A DNA stretch of 64,000 bases from an uncultured Elusimicrobiales bacterium (GCA_944324675.1 CALUXE010000007.1:1-64000), one strand, 5' to 3'; counted from the first letter of the stretch, positions 16,160-26,310 are shown. Program-made: numbers and translations. The notes: generated from the sequence alone by a model not told the origin.

Positions 16160-19100
16160 TTATTTCTTGGCTTCTTCGCCATCGCCGGGCAGGGCGGCAA
16201 GCTCTTTATAGAGTTTGCGCCTGTAGGCGTATTCTTGCTCGGCTATCTTGAGCAAGCGCTCAGCCCTTTCGGGGTTGTTCTTCATCAGCGTTTTGAACCT
16301 ATTTTCGCCGGACATAAAGTCTTTAAGCGCGATTGTGGGTTCGCCGCTGTCGATTTTGAGCGGGTTGAGGCCTTGTTCTTTCAAAGCCGGGTTATAGCGG
16401 TAGAGTATCCATCTTCCGCTCTGTACGGCTTTTTTGGCTTCCAAGAGGCCTTTGCTCATATCGATACCGTGCGCTATACAGTGGGCGTAAGCTATTACCA
16501 AAGCGGGGCCGTCGTAAGCCTCGGCTTCGGCAAGGGCTTGCACCGCCTGGTTCATATTCGCGCCCAGGTTGATTTGCGCCACATAGATATTGCCGTAGGT
16601 CATGGCTATCATACCGAGGTCTTTCTTCGGCATAGATTTGCCCGCCGCGGCGAATAAGGCTACCGCGCCCATAGGCGTAGCTTTTGACATCTGTCCGCCG
16701 GTATTGGAATACACTTCGGTATCCATTACCAATATCTTTACGTTCTTACCGCTGGCCAATACATGGTCTAAGCCGCCGTAGCCGATATCGTAAGCCCAGC
16801 CGTCGCCGCCCAATATCCATACCGATTTCTTTACGAGGTAATCGGCCAAGGCGAGCATTCTCTCGTCTTTGGTGAGGGTTTTGAGTTTGGCTACTCTTTC
16901 TCTCTGCGCGTCAATTTCGGCTGTAGTGTTTTGCTTGGCGTTTAATATTTCGTCAACCAAAGCGTCATTGCCCAAGGTCGGTTTTAAAGCCGTAAGCTGG
17001 GCGGCCGCGTCGCTGTAAAGCTGGTCATAAGCCAAGCGGATACCCATACCGAATTCGGCGTTGTCCTCAAAGAGGGAGTTTGCCCAAGCGGGGCCTTTGC
17101 CGTCGTCGCGTTTGCAATACGGGGTAGTCGGCAAGTTGCCGCCGTAAATTGAGGAGCAGCCCGTAGCGTTGGCTATCGCCAAGTGATCGCCGTGGAGCTG
17201 GGTCAGCAATTTGACATAAGGCGTTTCGCCGCAGCCCGCGCACGCGCCGGAGAACTCAAACAAAGGTTTCTGCATTTGGGAACCTTTTACGCTTTCTTTC
17301 TTCGTCTTGACGTCGGCTTGTTTCAAAGCGAGGAAGTATTTGAAGTTTTCGCTTTCCGCCGTTCTTAAAGGAAGCTGCTCAACCATATTGATGGCTTTCT
17401 TGTTGGCGTCGGTCTTATTCTTGGCGGGGCAGTTTACAACGCAGGCTCCGCAGCCGGTGCAGTCTTCCACGGCCACCTGTACGGTGAATTTAAGGCCGGC
17501 CAAATCGGCTTTGCCGTCGGCGGATTTAAAGGTCGCGGGTGCGTCTTTCATATCCTCGGCTTTATAGGCCTTTATGCGGATAGCGGCGTGCGGGCAGACC
17601 AAGGAGCAGATACCGCACTGTATGCAGGTATCCGGGTCCCACGCGGGGCACATAATGGCGATATTGCGTTTCTCGTACTGGGTAGTGCCTGTAGGGAATA
17701 CTCCGCCTACCGGCATTTTTGAGGTCGGCAATTCGTCGCCGTTGTAAGAAATCATCTTGCCCAAGACATCTTTTACGAATTCCGGGGCGTCGGCCGGTAC
17801 CGGCGGCTTCATGCTTATTTTAGAGGTGACATGATCGGGGTATTTAATTTCGTGCAAACCGTCAAGGGCGGCGTCCACCGCGGCGTAGTTCTTGTTGACT
17901 ACTTCCTCGCCTTTCTTGGAGTAGGTCTTCTTGATGGCCTGTTTGATGGCGTCAATGGCGGAGTCTTTTTCTATTACGCCCGCTATGCCGAAGAACGCCG
18001 TCTGCATTATCGTGTTGGTTCTGGAGCCCATGCCCGTCTTTAAAGCGATGTGGGAAGCGTCAATAGAATAGAATTTAAGTTTCTTGTCTATTATCTGCTT
18101 CTGCACTTCTTTGGGGAGTTTATCCCAAACTTCTTCTTTGGAGTACGGGGCGTTCAAGAGGAAGGTCGCGCCTTCTTTGGCTTTGCCCAAAATGTCGTAT
18201 CTTTCCAAGAAAGAGAACATATGGCAGGCGATAAAATCCGCGTGCTCAATAAGGTAAGGCGCGCGGATGTATTTCTTGCCGAAGCGGATATGGGAAGTCG
18301 TCATAGAGCCAGATTTCTTGGAGTCGTAGACGAAGTAACCCTGCGCGAAGTTATCGGTCTTTTCGCTGATGATTTTCATCGTGTTTTTGTTCGCGCCCAC
18401 GGTACCGTCGGAGCCCAACCCGTAGAACAAAGCGTTGAAGGTCGCGCTTTCGGAATCGTCGCCCTTCAAAACCGGGGTCTTGAGGGATTTCCCGCCCAAA
18501 TCGTCTTCTATGCCGACGATAAAACCGGTTATAGGTTCTTTCGCGTCCAGGTTGTCAAAGGTGGCCTTTACCATGGCGGGGGTAAACTCTTTGGAGCCGA
18601 TACCGTATCTCCCGCCGATGATGAGGGGGGTGCTGGGGAATTTGGCTTTCGCTTCGTTGGTTAAGAAAGCGGAGCAAACGTCCTGGAACAAAGGCTCGCC
18701 GAGGGAACCGGGTTCTTTCGTTCTGTCAAACACCGCGATTTTCTTTACGGTCTTGGGGAACGCGTTGATGAAGTCCGCCGCGCTGAAAGGCCTAAAGAGT
18801 TTTACTTTAAGTACGCCCACTTTTTCGCCTTTCATGCGTTCTACGGCGGTTTGCGCCACATCCGCGCCCGAGGCCATAATAACGACTACTTTCTCCGCGT
18901 CTTCAGCGCCGATATATTCAAAAAGGTCGTATTTTCTGCCGGTAAGCTTGGCGAATTTGTCCATATACTTCTTTACTATGGCGGGGGTGTTCAAATAGAA
19001 TTTGTTTACGGCCTCCCTGCCCTGGAAGTAAACATCAGGGTTCTGGGCGGTGCCGCGGACGGTGGGGGATTCGGGGTTCATGGCGTTGGCGCGGTGTTTC

Positions 19101-19702
19101 GCCACGAGGTTATCGTCAATCATTTCCTTCATCGTCTCTTTGGAAAGGACATCCACCATATTAAGCTCGTGAGAAGTTCTAAACCCGTCAAAGAAATGCA
19201 GGAACGGCACTCTGGCTTCCAAAGTAGCCGCCTGGGATATTAAAGCGAAGTCCATCGCTTCCTGCGCGTTGGCGCTGGCGAGCATAGCCCAGCCGGTCTG
19301 GCGTACGGCCATGACATCGCTGTGGTCGCCGAAAATGGATAAGGCGTGGGTAGCCAAAGCTCTGGCGGAAACATGGAATACCGTAGGGGTAAGTTCGCCC
19401 GCTATTTTGAACATATTGGGGATCATAAGCAAGAGCCCCTGCGAAGCGGTGAAAGTCGTCGTAAGAGCGCCGGCCGCCAAAGCGCCGTGCACCGCGCCAG
19501 AGGCGCCGCCTTCGGACTGCATTTCGCTTACTACGGGTACATTGCCCCAAATATTTGTTTCGCCTTTTGCGGATTTGGCGTCGCAAATCTCGCCCATAGT
19601 GGAAGAAGGCGTAATAGGATAAATTGCTATTACTTCATTAGTCGCGTGGGCGACATGCGATACCGCTGTATTGCCGTCCATCGCCGTTAATTTCTTTGAC
19701 AT
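16160..19702 (-). CDS. nifJ: Pyruvate:ferredoxin (flavodoxin) oxidoreductase
   Basis: One-piece PFOR of 1180 residues, the full family length. It oxidises pyruvate to acetyl-CoA and CO2 and reduces ferredoxin or flavodoxin in anaerobes. The N-terminal domain starts with EVIAIYPITPSSTMGE. Two 4Fe-4S motifs follow at about 690-760 (CIQCGICSLVCP and CTGCGACVVNCP). The C-terminal thiamine-diphosphate domain has the extra cluster cysteines (ACAGCGETPY), ANATGCSSIYGG and GDGWAYDIGYGG. The start has an AGGAG site and a good promoter at 19764-19792. It is monocistronic. It is the strongest single indicator of fermentative, oxygen-sensitive metabolism in the window. Confidence 0.97.
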   Translation of the reverse strand: MSKKLTAMDGNTAVSHVAHATNEVIAIYPITPSSTMGEICDAKSAKGETNIWGNVPVVSEMQSEGGASGAVHGALAAGALTTTFTASQGLLLMIPNMFKIAGELTPTVFHVSARALATHALSIFGDHSDVMAVRQTGWAMLASANAQEAMDFALISQAATLEARVPFLHFFDGFRTSHELNMVDVLSKETMKEMIDDNLVAKHRANAMNPESPTVRGTAQNPDVYFQGREAVNKFYLNTPAIVKKYMDKFAKLTGRKYDLFEYIGAEDAEKVVVIMASGADVAQTAVERMKGEKVGVLKVKLFRPFSAADFINAFPKTVKKIAVFDRTKEPGSLGEPLFQDVCSAFLTNEAKAKFPSTPLIIGGRYGIGSKEFTPAMVKATFDNLDAKEPITGFIVGIEDDLGGKSLKTPVLKGDDSESATFNALFYGLGSDGTVGANKNTMKIISEKTDNFAQGYFVYDSKKSGSMTTSHIRFGKKYIRAPYLIEHADFIACHMFSFLERYDILGKAKEGATFLLNAPYSKEEVWDKLPKEVQKQIIDKKLKFYSIDASHIALKTGMGSRTNTIMQTAFFGIAGVIEKDSAIDAIKQAIKKTYSKKGEEVVNKNYAAVDAALDGLHEIKYPDHVTSKISMKPPVPADAPEFVKDVLGKMISYNGDELPTSKMPVGGVFPTGTTQYEKRNIAIMCPAWDPDTCIQCGICSLVCPHAAIRIKAYKAEDMKDAPATFKSADGKADLAGLKFTVQVAVEDCTGCGACVVNCPAKNKTDANKKAINMVEQLPLRTAESENFKYFLALKQADVKTKKESVKGSQMQKPLFEFSGACAGCGETPYVKLLTQLHGDHLAIANATGCSSIYGGNLPTTPYCKRDDGKGPAWANSLFEDNAEFGMGIRLAYDQLYSDAAAQLTALKPTLGNDALVDEILNAKQNTTAEIDAQRERVAKLKTLTKDERMLALADYLVKKSVWILGGDGWAYDIGYGGLDHVLASGKNVKILVMDTEVYSNTGGQMSKATPMGAVALFAAAGKSMPKKDLGMIAMTYGNIYVAQINLGANMNQAVQALAEAEAYDGPALVIAYAHCIAHGIDMSKGLLEAKKAVQSGRWILYRYNPALKEQGLNPLKIDSGEPTIALKDFMSGENRFKTLMKNNPERAERLLKIAEQEYAYRRKLYKELAALPGDGEEAKK

Positions 19703-19763
19703 TTATACTCTCCTAGGTTAAGTAAACGCGCGTATGCCTGCGCATATCCGCGCTGACTCTTAC

Positions 19764-19792
19764 ATTGTATAACTTTATTGAGGCCAGGGCAA
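19764..19792 (-). promoter_or_regulatory. Promoter of the PFOR gene
   Basis: On the minus strand TTGCCC (19787-19792), a 17-bp spacer and TACAAT (19764-19769). The leader before the ATG at 19702 is about 55 bases. Confidence 0.65.
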
Positions 19793-19866
19793 CAAAGAAT
19801 GGATTCGTTTCATCCGCGGAGACTCTTTCCCTTTCCTCTTGGAAAAATTTTTACTAAAATATATTT

Positions 19867-21084
19867 ATGACTATCAACCGTGAGCTTTGGAAATTCCGCC
19901 CCGTTTGCGCGGTTCAAGAAATGTTTAGATATTGCTGGCATAAAACATTGGGAACTTTTATGCACAGCCCTTACGCCGTATGGTATAGGTTTGATAAGCC
20001 TTGCCCGGCTTGCAAAAAGGAATATTTGCCCGTCAATAAAGATTGGCATAGACTGCCCCGCCCTTTATACCTGCACGAGCATGTCTTTTACAATATAGAC
20101 AATGCTTTGGCCGTTAATAAAAACATAAAGGGGCTCGCTTTGATATTTTTTATGGGCATAGGCGATTATTTGTATACCACTCCCATGCTGGCGGCTTTGA
20201 AAGAAAAATATCCGCAGCTGAAGTTTTACGGATATGTATCCAAACATTTTGACAGAAACAATTCCCCGATAGTGGGCACGCTTTTGCAGACCAATCCCTC
20301 TTTTGACAAAGTGTTTTATTTTGACGGCTACCGCAATCCTTTTATTTGGAAAAACTATAATTACGACGACGCTTTTAAAGATATCCCCGAAGATTTCTTG
20401 GTCTTGCCCGTTTATTACGAGTACGGGGTAAAAGTGCCGCATAGGGTAAACAGCTTGTTTAAAACTTTTCAGCTTCCTATGCCTTCCAAAAAAGAAACGC
20501 CGCGGCCGGTATTTTATTTCCCCGAGGAGCCTTCCGAAGAAGTTAAAAAATCTTTTGAGGAAATTTCTAAACTGGCCAAGAAAAGAAAGGCCATAGTTTT
20601 CCTTCAGCTTGATTCGCGCGGCTCGGCTTATAGCTATCCGTATCAAGACGATCTCATCCGCCGCCTGCTCAGGGACGAGTATTTGGTGCTTTCCGTAACT
20701 AAATCGGCCGTGGTGGACGAGTATTTTAAGATAATTGACATTAAAAAGTTTTCCTTCAACGAGTCCTGCCATTTGCTTTCCCTGCTCTCCAAGGAATATA
20801 AGATGTATATAATAGCGCTTAACTCAGTATTTTGGGCGGCTTCGGCGGGTTTGGATATCCCCAATTTGGGCTTGCAGCATTGGATAGATAAAAAAGTCCA
20901 TAATTTATGGTATCCCAATATAACGGTGGTGACCGATTACATATATAAGAAACTGCCGAAGAATAAAATGATAATGGCCGGCGACGCCGATTATTCTAGG
21001 CATAATAAAAAAATCATTGATTACAAGCCGGACTTTATTTATAAATGTTTCAATAAAATGCTGGCTAAACTTGAAAACAAATAG
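19867..21084 (+). CDS. Heptosyltransferase-like (GT9 family) glycosyltransferase
   Basis: Protein of 405 residues. The segment FFMGIGDYLYTTPMLAALKE (about 96-115) resembles the GIGDxLLTTPLLRALK signature that opens GT9 ADP-heptose transferases. A later region reads MYIIALNSVFWAASAGLDIP (about 316-335), at the place where GT9 enzymes have their donor-site motif. The first 90 residues form an extra region with a CPAC pair that could bind metal. It probably builds LPS core or another surface glycan in the cytoplasm. A TAAAAT box ends six bases before the ATG with no Shine-Dalgarno sequence, so it may be leaderless. It is divergent from the PFOR gene. Confidence 0.65.
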   Translation: MTINRELWKFRPVCAVQEMFRYCWHKTLGTFMHSPYAVWYRFDKPCPACKKEYLPVNKDWHRLPRPLYLHEHVFYNIDNALAVNKNIKGLALIFFMGIGDYLYTTPMLAALKEKYPQLKFYGYVSKHFDRNNSPIVGTLLQTNPSFDKVFYFDGYRNPFIWKNYNYDDAFKDIPEDFLVLPVYYEYGVKVPHRVNSLFKTFQLPMPSKKETPRPVFYFPEEPSEEVKKSFEEISKLAKKRKAIVFLQLDSRGSAYSYPYQDDLIRRLLRDEYLVLSVTKSAVVDEYFKIIDIKKFSFNESCHLLSLLSKEYKMYIIALNSVFWAASAGLDIPNLGLQHWIDKKVHNLWYPNITVVTDYIYKKLPKNKMIMAGDADYSRHNKKIIDYKPDFIYKCFNKMLAKLENK

Positions 21085-21108
21085 AACTGAAATTCGCTTA
21101 AATTTAAC

Positions 21109-21137
21109 GGCCGCCCTCAAAACAGGGCGGCAGTTTT
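21109..21137 (+). terminator. Terminator of the GT9-like gene
   Basis: GCCGCCCT and AGGGCGGC arms around CAAAAC, followed by a T-run. It sits between convergent genes. Confidence 0.85.
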
Positions 21138-21154
21138 TTAACGCTCTGAAGAAA

Positions 21155-21700
21155 TCAATATTTATTATAGGACAAAATATCTTCCAGCGGCTTTCTCGGC
21201 CTGGGGGCGGGGGATTCGTCGGGGTAGCCGATTAGGAGGAGTATTTCGCATTTGACGTCGAAGGGCAGTTTAAGAAATTTTTTTGCCTTTTTTGGATTAA
21301 ACCAACCCACCCAGCAGGAACCGAGGCCCAAATCCTGCGCTTTTAAAACGAAATGTTCCGCCGCTATGCCTTGGTCTACCAGATAATATTTCGTGCCGCT
21401 TACCATTTGCCCCATTCTGGTTGTTATGCTTCCGCCAGCTTTTGCACATACGGCGACGATGGCGGGTGCTTTAAGGGCCATATCTCGGCAAGTGGCATAT
21501 ACCCCGGTAAATACGGAATTGCAAAAATCTTCTTTAATTTTTTTATCGTCGATGACGATGTATTTGCACGGTTGGCTGTTGCAAGCGCTGGGGGCCAGGC
21601 GGGCGGCTTGTGCGCATTGCTGCAAAAGTTCTCTGGGAACTGGGGAGTCTTTAAATTTCCGTATGCTTCTTCTGTTTTGTATTATTTCGTCCAAAGTCAT
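21155..21700 (-). CDS. Nitroreductase-family flavoprotein
   Basis: Protein of 181 residues, typical for small FMN-dependent nitroreductases. The opening RRSIRKFKDSPVP and the FMN-contact segment APSACNSQPCKYIV (about 37-50) are characteristic. GLGSCWVGWFNP (about 124-135) and LIGYPDESP near the C-terminus also fit. These enzymes reduce nitro compounds, quinones or flavins with NAD(P)H; the natural substrate here is unknown. It is monocistronic with an AGAGG site upstream of the ATG, and convergent with the GT9-like gene. Confidence 0.88.
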   Translation of the reverse strand: MTLDEIIQNRRSIRKFKDSPVPRELLQQCAQAARLAPSACNSQPCKYIVIDDKKIKEDFCNSVFTGVYATCRDMALKAPAIVAVCAKAGGSITTRMGQMVSGTKYYLVDQGIAAEHFVLKAQDLGLGSCWVGWFNPKKAKKFLKLPFDVKCEILLLIGYPDESPAPRPRKPLEDILSYNKY

Positions 21701-21747
21701 AAAACCTCTGTATTATCGGCAGTAAATTCGCGGCATATAGCGCCGTG

Positions 21748-21777
21748 TTTACTTTATTTTAACAAAATTAGTACAAT
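21748..21777 (+). promoter_or_regulatory. Probable promoter of the aldolase gene
   Basis: TTTACT at 21748-21753, an 18-bp spacer and TACAAT at 21772-21777. The -35 is weak. Confidence 0.4.
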
Positions 21778-21810
21778 GGAATTGAAATAAAACTTATGGA
21801 GGCAATTTTT

Positions 21811-22785
21811 ATGACGGTTTCTTATAAAGAACTGGGCTTCGTGAACACGAAAGAAATGTTCGCTAAAGCCATGAAAGAAGGTTATGCCGTACCCGCTTAC
21901 AACTTTAACAATATGGAGCAGCTTCAGGCGATAATCACGGCCTGCACGGAATCGCGCTCGCCGGTAATTTTACAGGTATCCAAAGGCGCCAGAAGCTATG
22001 CCGACGCCACTTTGCTGCGCTGGATGGGACGCGGCGCTATTGAAATGATGAAGAAGATGGGCAAGCCGGTGCCTGTAGCCCTCCATTTGGACCACGGCGA
22101 CACCTTTGAGCTGTGCAAAGACTGCATTGATTCCGGTTTCTCGTCCGTTATGATAGACGGATCCCACCTCCCTTACGAGGAAAATATCGCCTTAACCAAG
22201 AAAGTGGTGGATTACGCCCATCAGTTTGATGTGACGGTGGAAGGCGAACTTGGCGTATTGGCCGGTATAGAAGATGAAGTTTCCGCCGAAAAACACACTT
22301 ACACCGATCCCGCCCAGGTAGAGGACTTCGTAAAGAGAACGGGTGTTGATTCCTTGGCTATATCAATCGGCACGAGCCACGGCGCTTATAAATTTAAAGT
22401 GAAACCCGGCGAGAGCGTACCTCCTTTGAGATTTGATATCTTGGCGGAAGTGGAAAAACGCCTGCCCGGCTTCCCGATAGTGTTGCACGGCGCTTCCAGC
22501 GTAGACCAAAAAGCTGTCGCCACGATAAACAAATACGGCGGCAAACTGGAAAACGCCGTAGGCGTACCGGAAGAGCAGCTTAGAAAGGCGGCCAAGAGCG
22601 CGGTTTGCAAAATCAACGTCGATTCCGACGGCAGATTGGTAATGACGGCCGCTATCAGGAAAGTCTTTGCCGAAAAGCCCGCGGAATTTGATCCGCGCAA
22701 ATACCTCGGCCCCGCCAGAACCGACCTCATCGCTATGTATAAGGAAAAGAACGAGCATGTCTTAGGTTCCGCCGGCAGGTATTAA
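21811..22785 (+). CDS. fba: Class II fructose-bisphosphate aldolase
   Basis: Zinc-dependent aldolase of 324 residues that interconverts fructose 1,6-bisphosphate with the two triose phosphates. The metal and catalytic region LHLDHGD is at about 91-97, with His92 and His95 and the catalytic-type Asp94. DSGFSSVMIDGSH follows. Downstream are GTSHGAYKF and VLHGASS, which carry the other zinc histidines and phosphate contacts. I start at 21811 because TGGAGG lies eight bases upstream; the in-frame ATG at 21796 overlaps this site. It is monocistronic between a promoter and a strong terminator. It links upper glycolysis to the gapA-pgk genes 2.4 kb downstream. Confidence 0.95.
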   Translation: MTVSYKELGFVNTKEMFAKAMKEGYAVPAYNFNNMEQLQAIITACTESRSPVILQVSKGARSYADATLLRWMGRGAIEMMKKMGKPVPVALHLDHGDTFELCKDCIDSGFSSVMIDGSHLPYEENIALTKKVVDYAHQFDVTVEGELGVLAGIEDEVSAEKHTYTDPAQVEDFVKRTGVDSLAISIGTSHGAYKFKVKPGESVPPLRFDILAEVEKRLPGFPIVLHGASSVDQKAVATINKYGGKLENAVGVPEEQLRKAAKSAVCKINVDSDGRLVMTAAIRKVFAEKPAEFDPRKYLGPARTDLIAMYKEKNEHVLGSAGRY

Positions 22786-22803
22786 TACTTTAATTGCCGA
22801 TAA

Positions 22804-22837
22804 GAGCCGCGCCGTTTTGGGCGCGGCTCTTTTTTTG
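22804..22837 (+). terminator. Terminator of the aldolase gene
   Basis: AGAGCCGCGCC and GGCGCGGCTCT around a short loop, followed by a T7 run. Confidence 0.9.
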
Positions 22838-22883
22838 GCTATTTTTTCGGAGCATACTCTGATGTTATTAGAGCGGTAAGGAT

Positions 22884-22950
22884 AGGCCTAAGGGCCTATG
22901 ATAGGGTGGGGCCAAAGTCTCTTGTAGATAGGATAATGGTTTGTTAGGAT
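22884..22950 (+). promoter_or_regulatory. Shared-regulon promoter, strict copy (locus 2)
   Basis: The 38-bp operator has left half AGGCCTAAGGGCC and right half GGGGCCAAAGTCTC. It abuts -35 TTGTAG at 22922-22927, followed by 17 bp and -10 TAGGAT at 22945-22950. The operator interior is identical to the copy at 29165 over about 20 bases. The gene starts at 22986. Confidence 0.8.
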
Positions 22951-22985
22951 TGATACAAAGAAGTTAAAATTTAACGGAGGGCACA

Positions 22986-23735
22986 ATGTTGAAAAAGCTT
23001 TTAGTCGCGATAATTTCAATGAATATCTGCTTTTCGGGTTTGGCGTACGCGCAGTATCAGCCGCAGGGAGAGTTGACCGCCGAAGAAGTGGAAGAGTATA
23101 TGAAGGGTATAGAAAATAAAGGAAAAGAGATACCGAGCTGGGTTACCGTATTGCCCGTAGTCACCAGCGCAGGGGTTTTGCTTGCTTTAAGATATGCCAA
23201 TACTCTGAACAGGTCAGAAAAGATAGCCGCGGTCGAGTGGAAAGCGAGAATGGCAAAAGACGGAAAGTTTTTGAGAAAGGCCAAGATCAATATTAAGAAA
23301 TTATTGTTAAAAGCAAAGAAAAACCGCGGTAAATTGGCAATACTGACGATAGCTGCGATTTTAGTTTATTCCTATTTTGATGAGAATAATAGAGAAGAAA
23401 CCGCGATATTCAACAATCGCGCGCTCTTGGATAGGAAAATCAAAGAGCTGATGGAAAATGATATAGACAGCCTTGCTCTCTACGTGTATAGTTTGTCTGA
23501 CGAACAAAAAAAGGTGGCTTACAGCATTTTAGCCGACAACCCCGAAATTTTTGAAATTATAAAACAGCAGGTAGAGGAGGCTTTTTCGGAGGGAAATATA
23601 AAGGCCGCCGAAGAAGTTTATAACGCTTTGGAGTCGGAGCAAGAGGAAGAGCTGCTGCAGAAGAAGAACGAGTTGATTGACAGCTTGCGTCAAAGCGAAG
23701 AAAATTTCACGCCCGCTTGGAGTTTCGGCGAGTAG
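22986..23735 (+). CDS. Secreted/membrane protein of the paralogue family (member 2)
   Basis: Protein of 249 residues, function unknown. A Sec signal peptide begins MLKKLLVAIISMNICFSG and ends AYA before Gln23. A short acidic stretch, a first membrane segment (about 54-71, VTVLPVVTSAGVLLALRY), a basic K/R-rich linker and a second membrane segment (about 115-128, LAILTIAAILVYSYF) follow. The C-terminal helical domain has SLALYVYSLSDEQKKVAYSI, NPEIFEIIKQQVEEA and the tail DSLRQSEENFTPAWSFGE. With a cleaved signal and two membrane spans, the C-domain would lie in the periplasm. An ACGGAGGG site precedes the ATG. The terminator and spacer after it are copied at sister loci. Confidence 0.75.
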   Translation: MLKKLLVAIISMNICFSGLAYAQYQPQGELTAEEVEEYMKGIENKGKEIPSWVTVLPVVTSAGVLLALRYANTLNRSEKIAAVEWKARMAKDGKFLRKAKINIKKLLLKAKKNRGKLAILTIAAILVYSYFDENNREETAIFNNRALLDRKIKELMENDIDSLALYVYSLSDEQKKVAYSILADNPEIFEIIKQQVEEAFSEGNIKAAEEVYNALESEQEEELLQKKNELIDSLRQSEENFTPAWSFGE

Positions 23736-23762
23736 GAAAGGGAATATTTAAATAATTTAAGC

Positions 23763-23796
23763 AAAGAGGCGGGATCTAAAAAGCCCGCCTCTTTTG
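23763..23796 (+). terminator. Terminator of family member 2
   Basis: AAAGAGGCGGG/CCCGCCTCTTT stem with a ten-base loop and T-tract. Near-identical hairpins end members 3, 4 and 5. Confidence 0.9.
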
Positions 23797-23835
23797 TAAA
23801 AGGACGAATATCTATTTATTGGCGTCGCTTTTTTC

Positions 23836-23900
23836 TGTGAAAGGGATTACTTCTATTTTTAGTTGGCTTTACTTTAAACGAACGCATGGGTCTAAGGGCC
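23836..23900 (+). repeat. Duplicated spacer, copy 1
   Basis: About 65 bp running into the operator closely match 29112-29178. Both contain a GAAAGGGATTACTT or GGAAGGGATTACTT start, then TTTAGTTG, TTTAAA and GCATGGGTCTAAGG. The match continues into the regulon operator, so promoter and spacer were copied as one unit. Confidence 0.7.
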
Positions 23901-23954
23901 TAATTGCGGAAGGGCCCTTTTTCTCTTGTAATCCGGGGGAAGAATAACTATAAT
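23888..23954 (+). promoter_or_regulatory. Shared-regulon promoter, strict copy (locus 3)
   Basis: A 38-bp operator with left half GGGTCTAAGGGCC and right half GGGCCCTTTTTCTC precedes -35 TTGTAA at 23926-23931. A 17-bp spacer and a consensus -10 TATAAT at 23949-23954 follow. The gene starts at 23982. Confidence 0.78.
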
Positions 23955-23981
23955 CTATATATACTGGCAAGGAGATATATA

Positions 23982-24980
23982 ATGTCAACAAAGAAATTAC
24001 TGGTATTTATATTTTTATTCGGAATCGGCAGCGCGGCTTATAGCGCCGATTTCTCCTCATTTAAGGATAGTGAGGAAGCAAAAGACTTGCTGCAAACTAA
24101 AATAGAAAACCTCTTAGAGGGGAAAACTTACAGATATAATTATGATCCGATAGTTTTTACAATGGTTACTACTTTCGAGAGAGATCTGTTCGTGGAGGAT
24201 TATGACGTAGACGGACGTCCCTTTAAGATAAAGATGAACTATTTGCAACAAGGCCTTTCCGATGAAGGAATGGGTATTTTTGAATTCTATTGCTATGCCA
24301 CGCTTATAAATCAGGATTATATCCTTACCCATACCAGATGCTTGTACGTGCCTACGCAGGAATATAAGAGTGGAAAGTTGGAGGGTGTATCTGGGGACTT
24401 TACCCCCATTTCCGTGGCGATAAGAAAGGACGGAAGGGAGTTGATTTTTAACCCCAGAAAGCTAAATACGGTTTTCTTCGACAATAAAAGCGGAATCGCT
24501 TTGATAAAAATAAGCGATTTGTGTTTGCAGGAAAAGCCCACTAAAGCCAGCAACGTTTGCGTAAGATTGTGGGAGTGGGCGGTAGGTTCCGAAGATGTCT
24601 TTTTCAAAATAGAGGACAAATACAATACGATGATTTTATCCAATATGGATCCTCAGGACGATGTGGAAGAATCTTTCCTAAGGAGATCGTTTTTCTCTCC
24701 TGTTTCCGGCAAAAAAACGATAAAATCCGTTAAGGACGGATATATAACCGTGGACGGAGAGGAAGATAAGAGCTATTTGGGGGAACCTTTATTCCACCGC
24801 GTTTCCTGGGATAAAAATATACTGGTCGGCATAAAGACTTCCGACTCGTTGTGCAGGAAAGCTACATATAGCGGCAAATACTCTTTATTTTCTTCGGAAT
24901 TTACCGATACGGTAAAAGAAAAAATAAAGAAAGGCGGCGTCAAGCTGACCAAAGACTTAAACGGCAATACTTCTTTATAA
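23982..24980 (+). CDS. Secreted chymotrypsin-fold protein with a degenerate catalytic triad
   Basis: Protein of 332 residues with a Sec signal peptide ending AYSA (about residue 21). The body has the layout of an S1 serine protease. CYATLINQDYILTHTRCL corresponds to the trypsin segment usually ending LTAAHC, but the histidine position is Arg. NKSGIALIKI corresponds to the NDIALLKL segment, with the catalytic Asp replaced. SYLGEPLFH corresponds to GDSGGPL, with the serine position Leu. So it is probably a non-catalytic protease-like protein; binding or scaffolding is inference. The ATG at 23982 is chosen because AAGGAG lies eight bases upstream; an earlier frame-start at 23904 would overlap the promoter. 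Its promoter belongs to the shared regulon. Confidence 0.62.
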   Translation: MSTKKLLVFIFLFGIGSAAYSADFSSFKDSEEAKDLLQTKIENLLEGKTYRYNYDPIVFTMVTTFERDLFVEDYDVDGRPFKIKMNYLQQGLSDEGMGIFEFYCYATLINQDYILTHTRCLYVPTQEYKSGKLEGVSGDFTPISVAIRKDGRELIFNPRKLNTVFFDNKSGIALIKISDLCLQEKPTKASNVCVRLWEWAVGSEDVFFKIEDKYNTMILSNMDPQDDVEESFLRRSFFSPVSGKKTIKSVKDGYITVDGEEDKSYLGEPLFHRVSWDKNILVGIKTSDSLCRKATYSGKYSLFSSEFTDTVKEKIKKGGVKLTKDLNGNTSL

Positions 24981-24995
24981 TTTGCAAACATATCC

Positions 24996-25030
24996 AAAAC
25001 CCCGGCGAAATAGGCCGGGGTTTTCTTTTG
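24996..25030 (+). terminator. Terminator of the protease-like gene
   Basis: AAAACCCCGGC/GCCGGGGTTTT stem with a seven-base loop and T-rich tail. Confidence 0.9.
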
Positions 25031-25185
25031 GATAAGAAAGATTGTCGGAAAATTGAAGCTTCCAGATAAACAAATTAATTATTAAAACCAACGGCAAGGA
25101 GAAATATGGGCAAAAAATAGGCTTTGAGCGAGGCGGAGCGATATTTCAAAAGGTGTAAAAAAATAGTATCATATATATGAAATAA

Positions 25186-26226
<1,041 letters not shown>

Positions 26227-26238
26227 GTTTGTAAAAAA

Positions 26239-26269
26239 GGGCGGGGCCGCATAGCAGCGGTTCCGCCCG
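26239..26269 (+). other. Stable intra-operon hairpin between gapA and pgk
   Basis: GGGCGG-GG-CCGC and GCGG-TT-CCGCCC form a strong stem-loop but no T-tract follows. It is more likely an mRNA-stability or processing element than a terminator. Confidence 0.55.
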
Positions 26270-26310
26270 TCAGATTTGAATAATATTTAAATAAATCCGG
26301 GGAAACGAAA

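Noticed and set aside
16028-16657. Long plus-strand ORF opposite the PFOR gene
   Set aside because: It runs through the PFOR terminator and antisense to conserved PFOR domains. It is an out-of-frame shadow.
25094-25122. Four-codon frame after AAGGAG upstream of gapA
   Set aside because: Too short to interpret. It could be the remains of a deleted gene start, but nothing else supports that.
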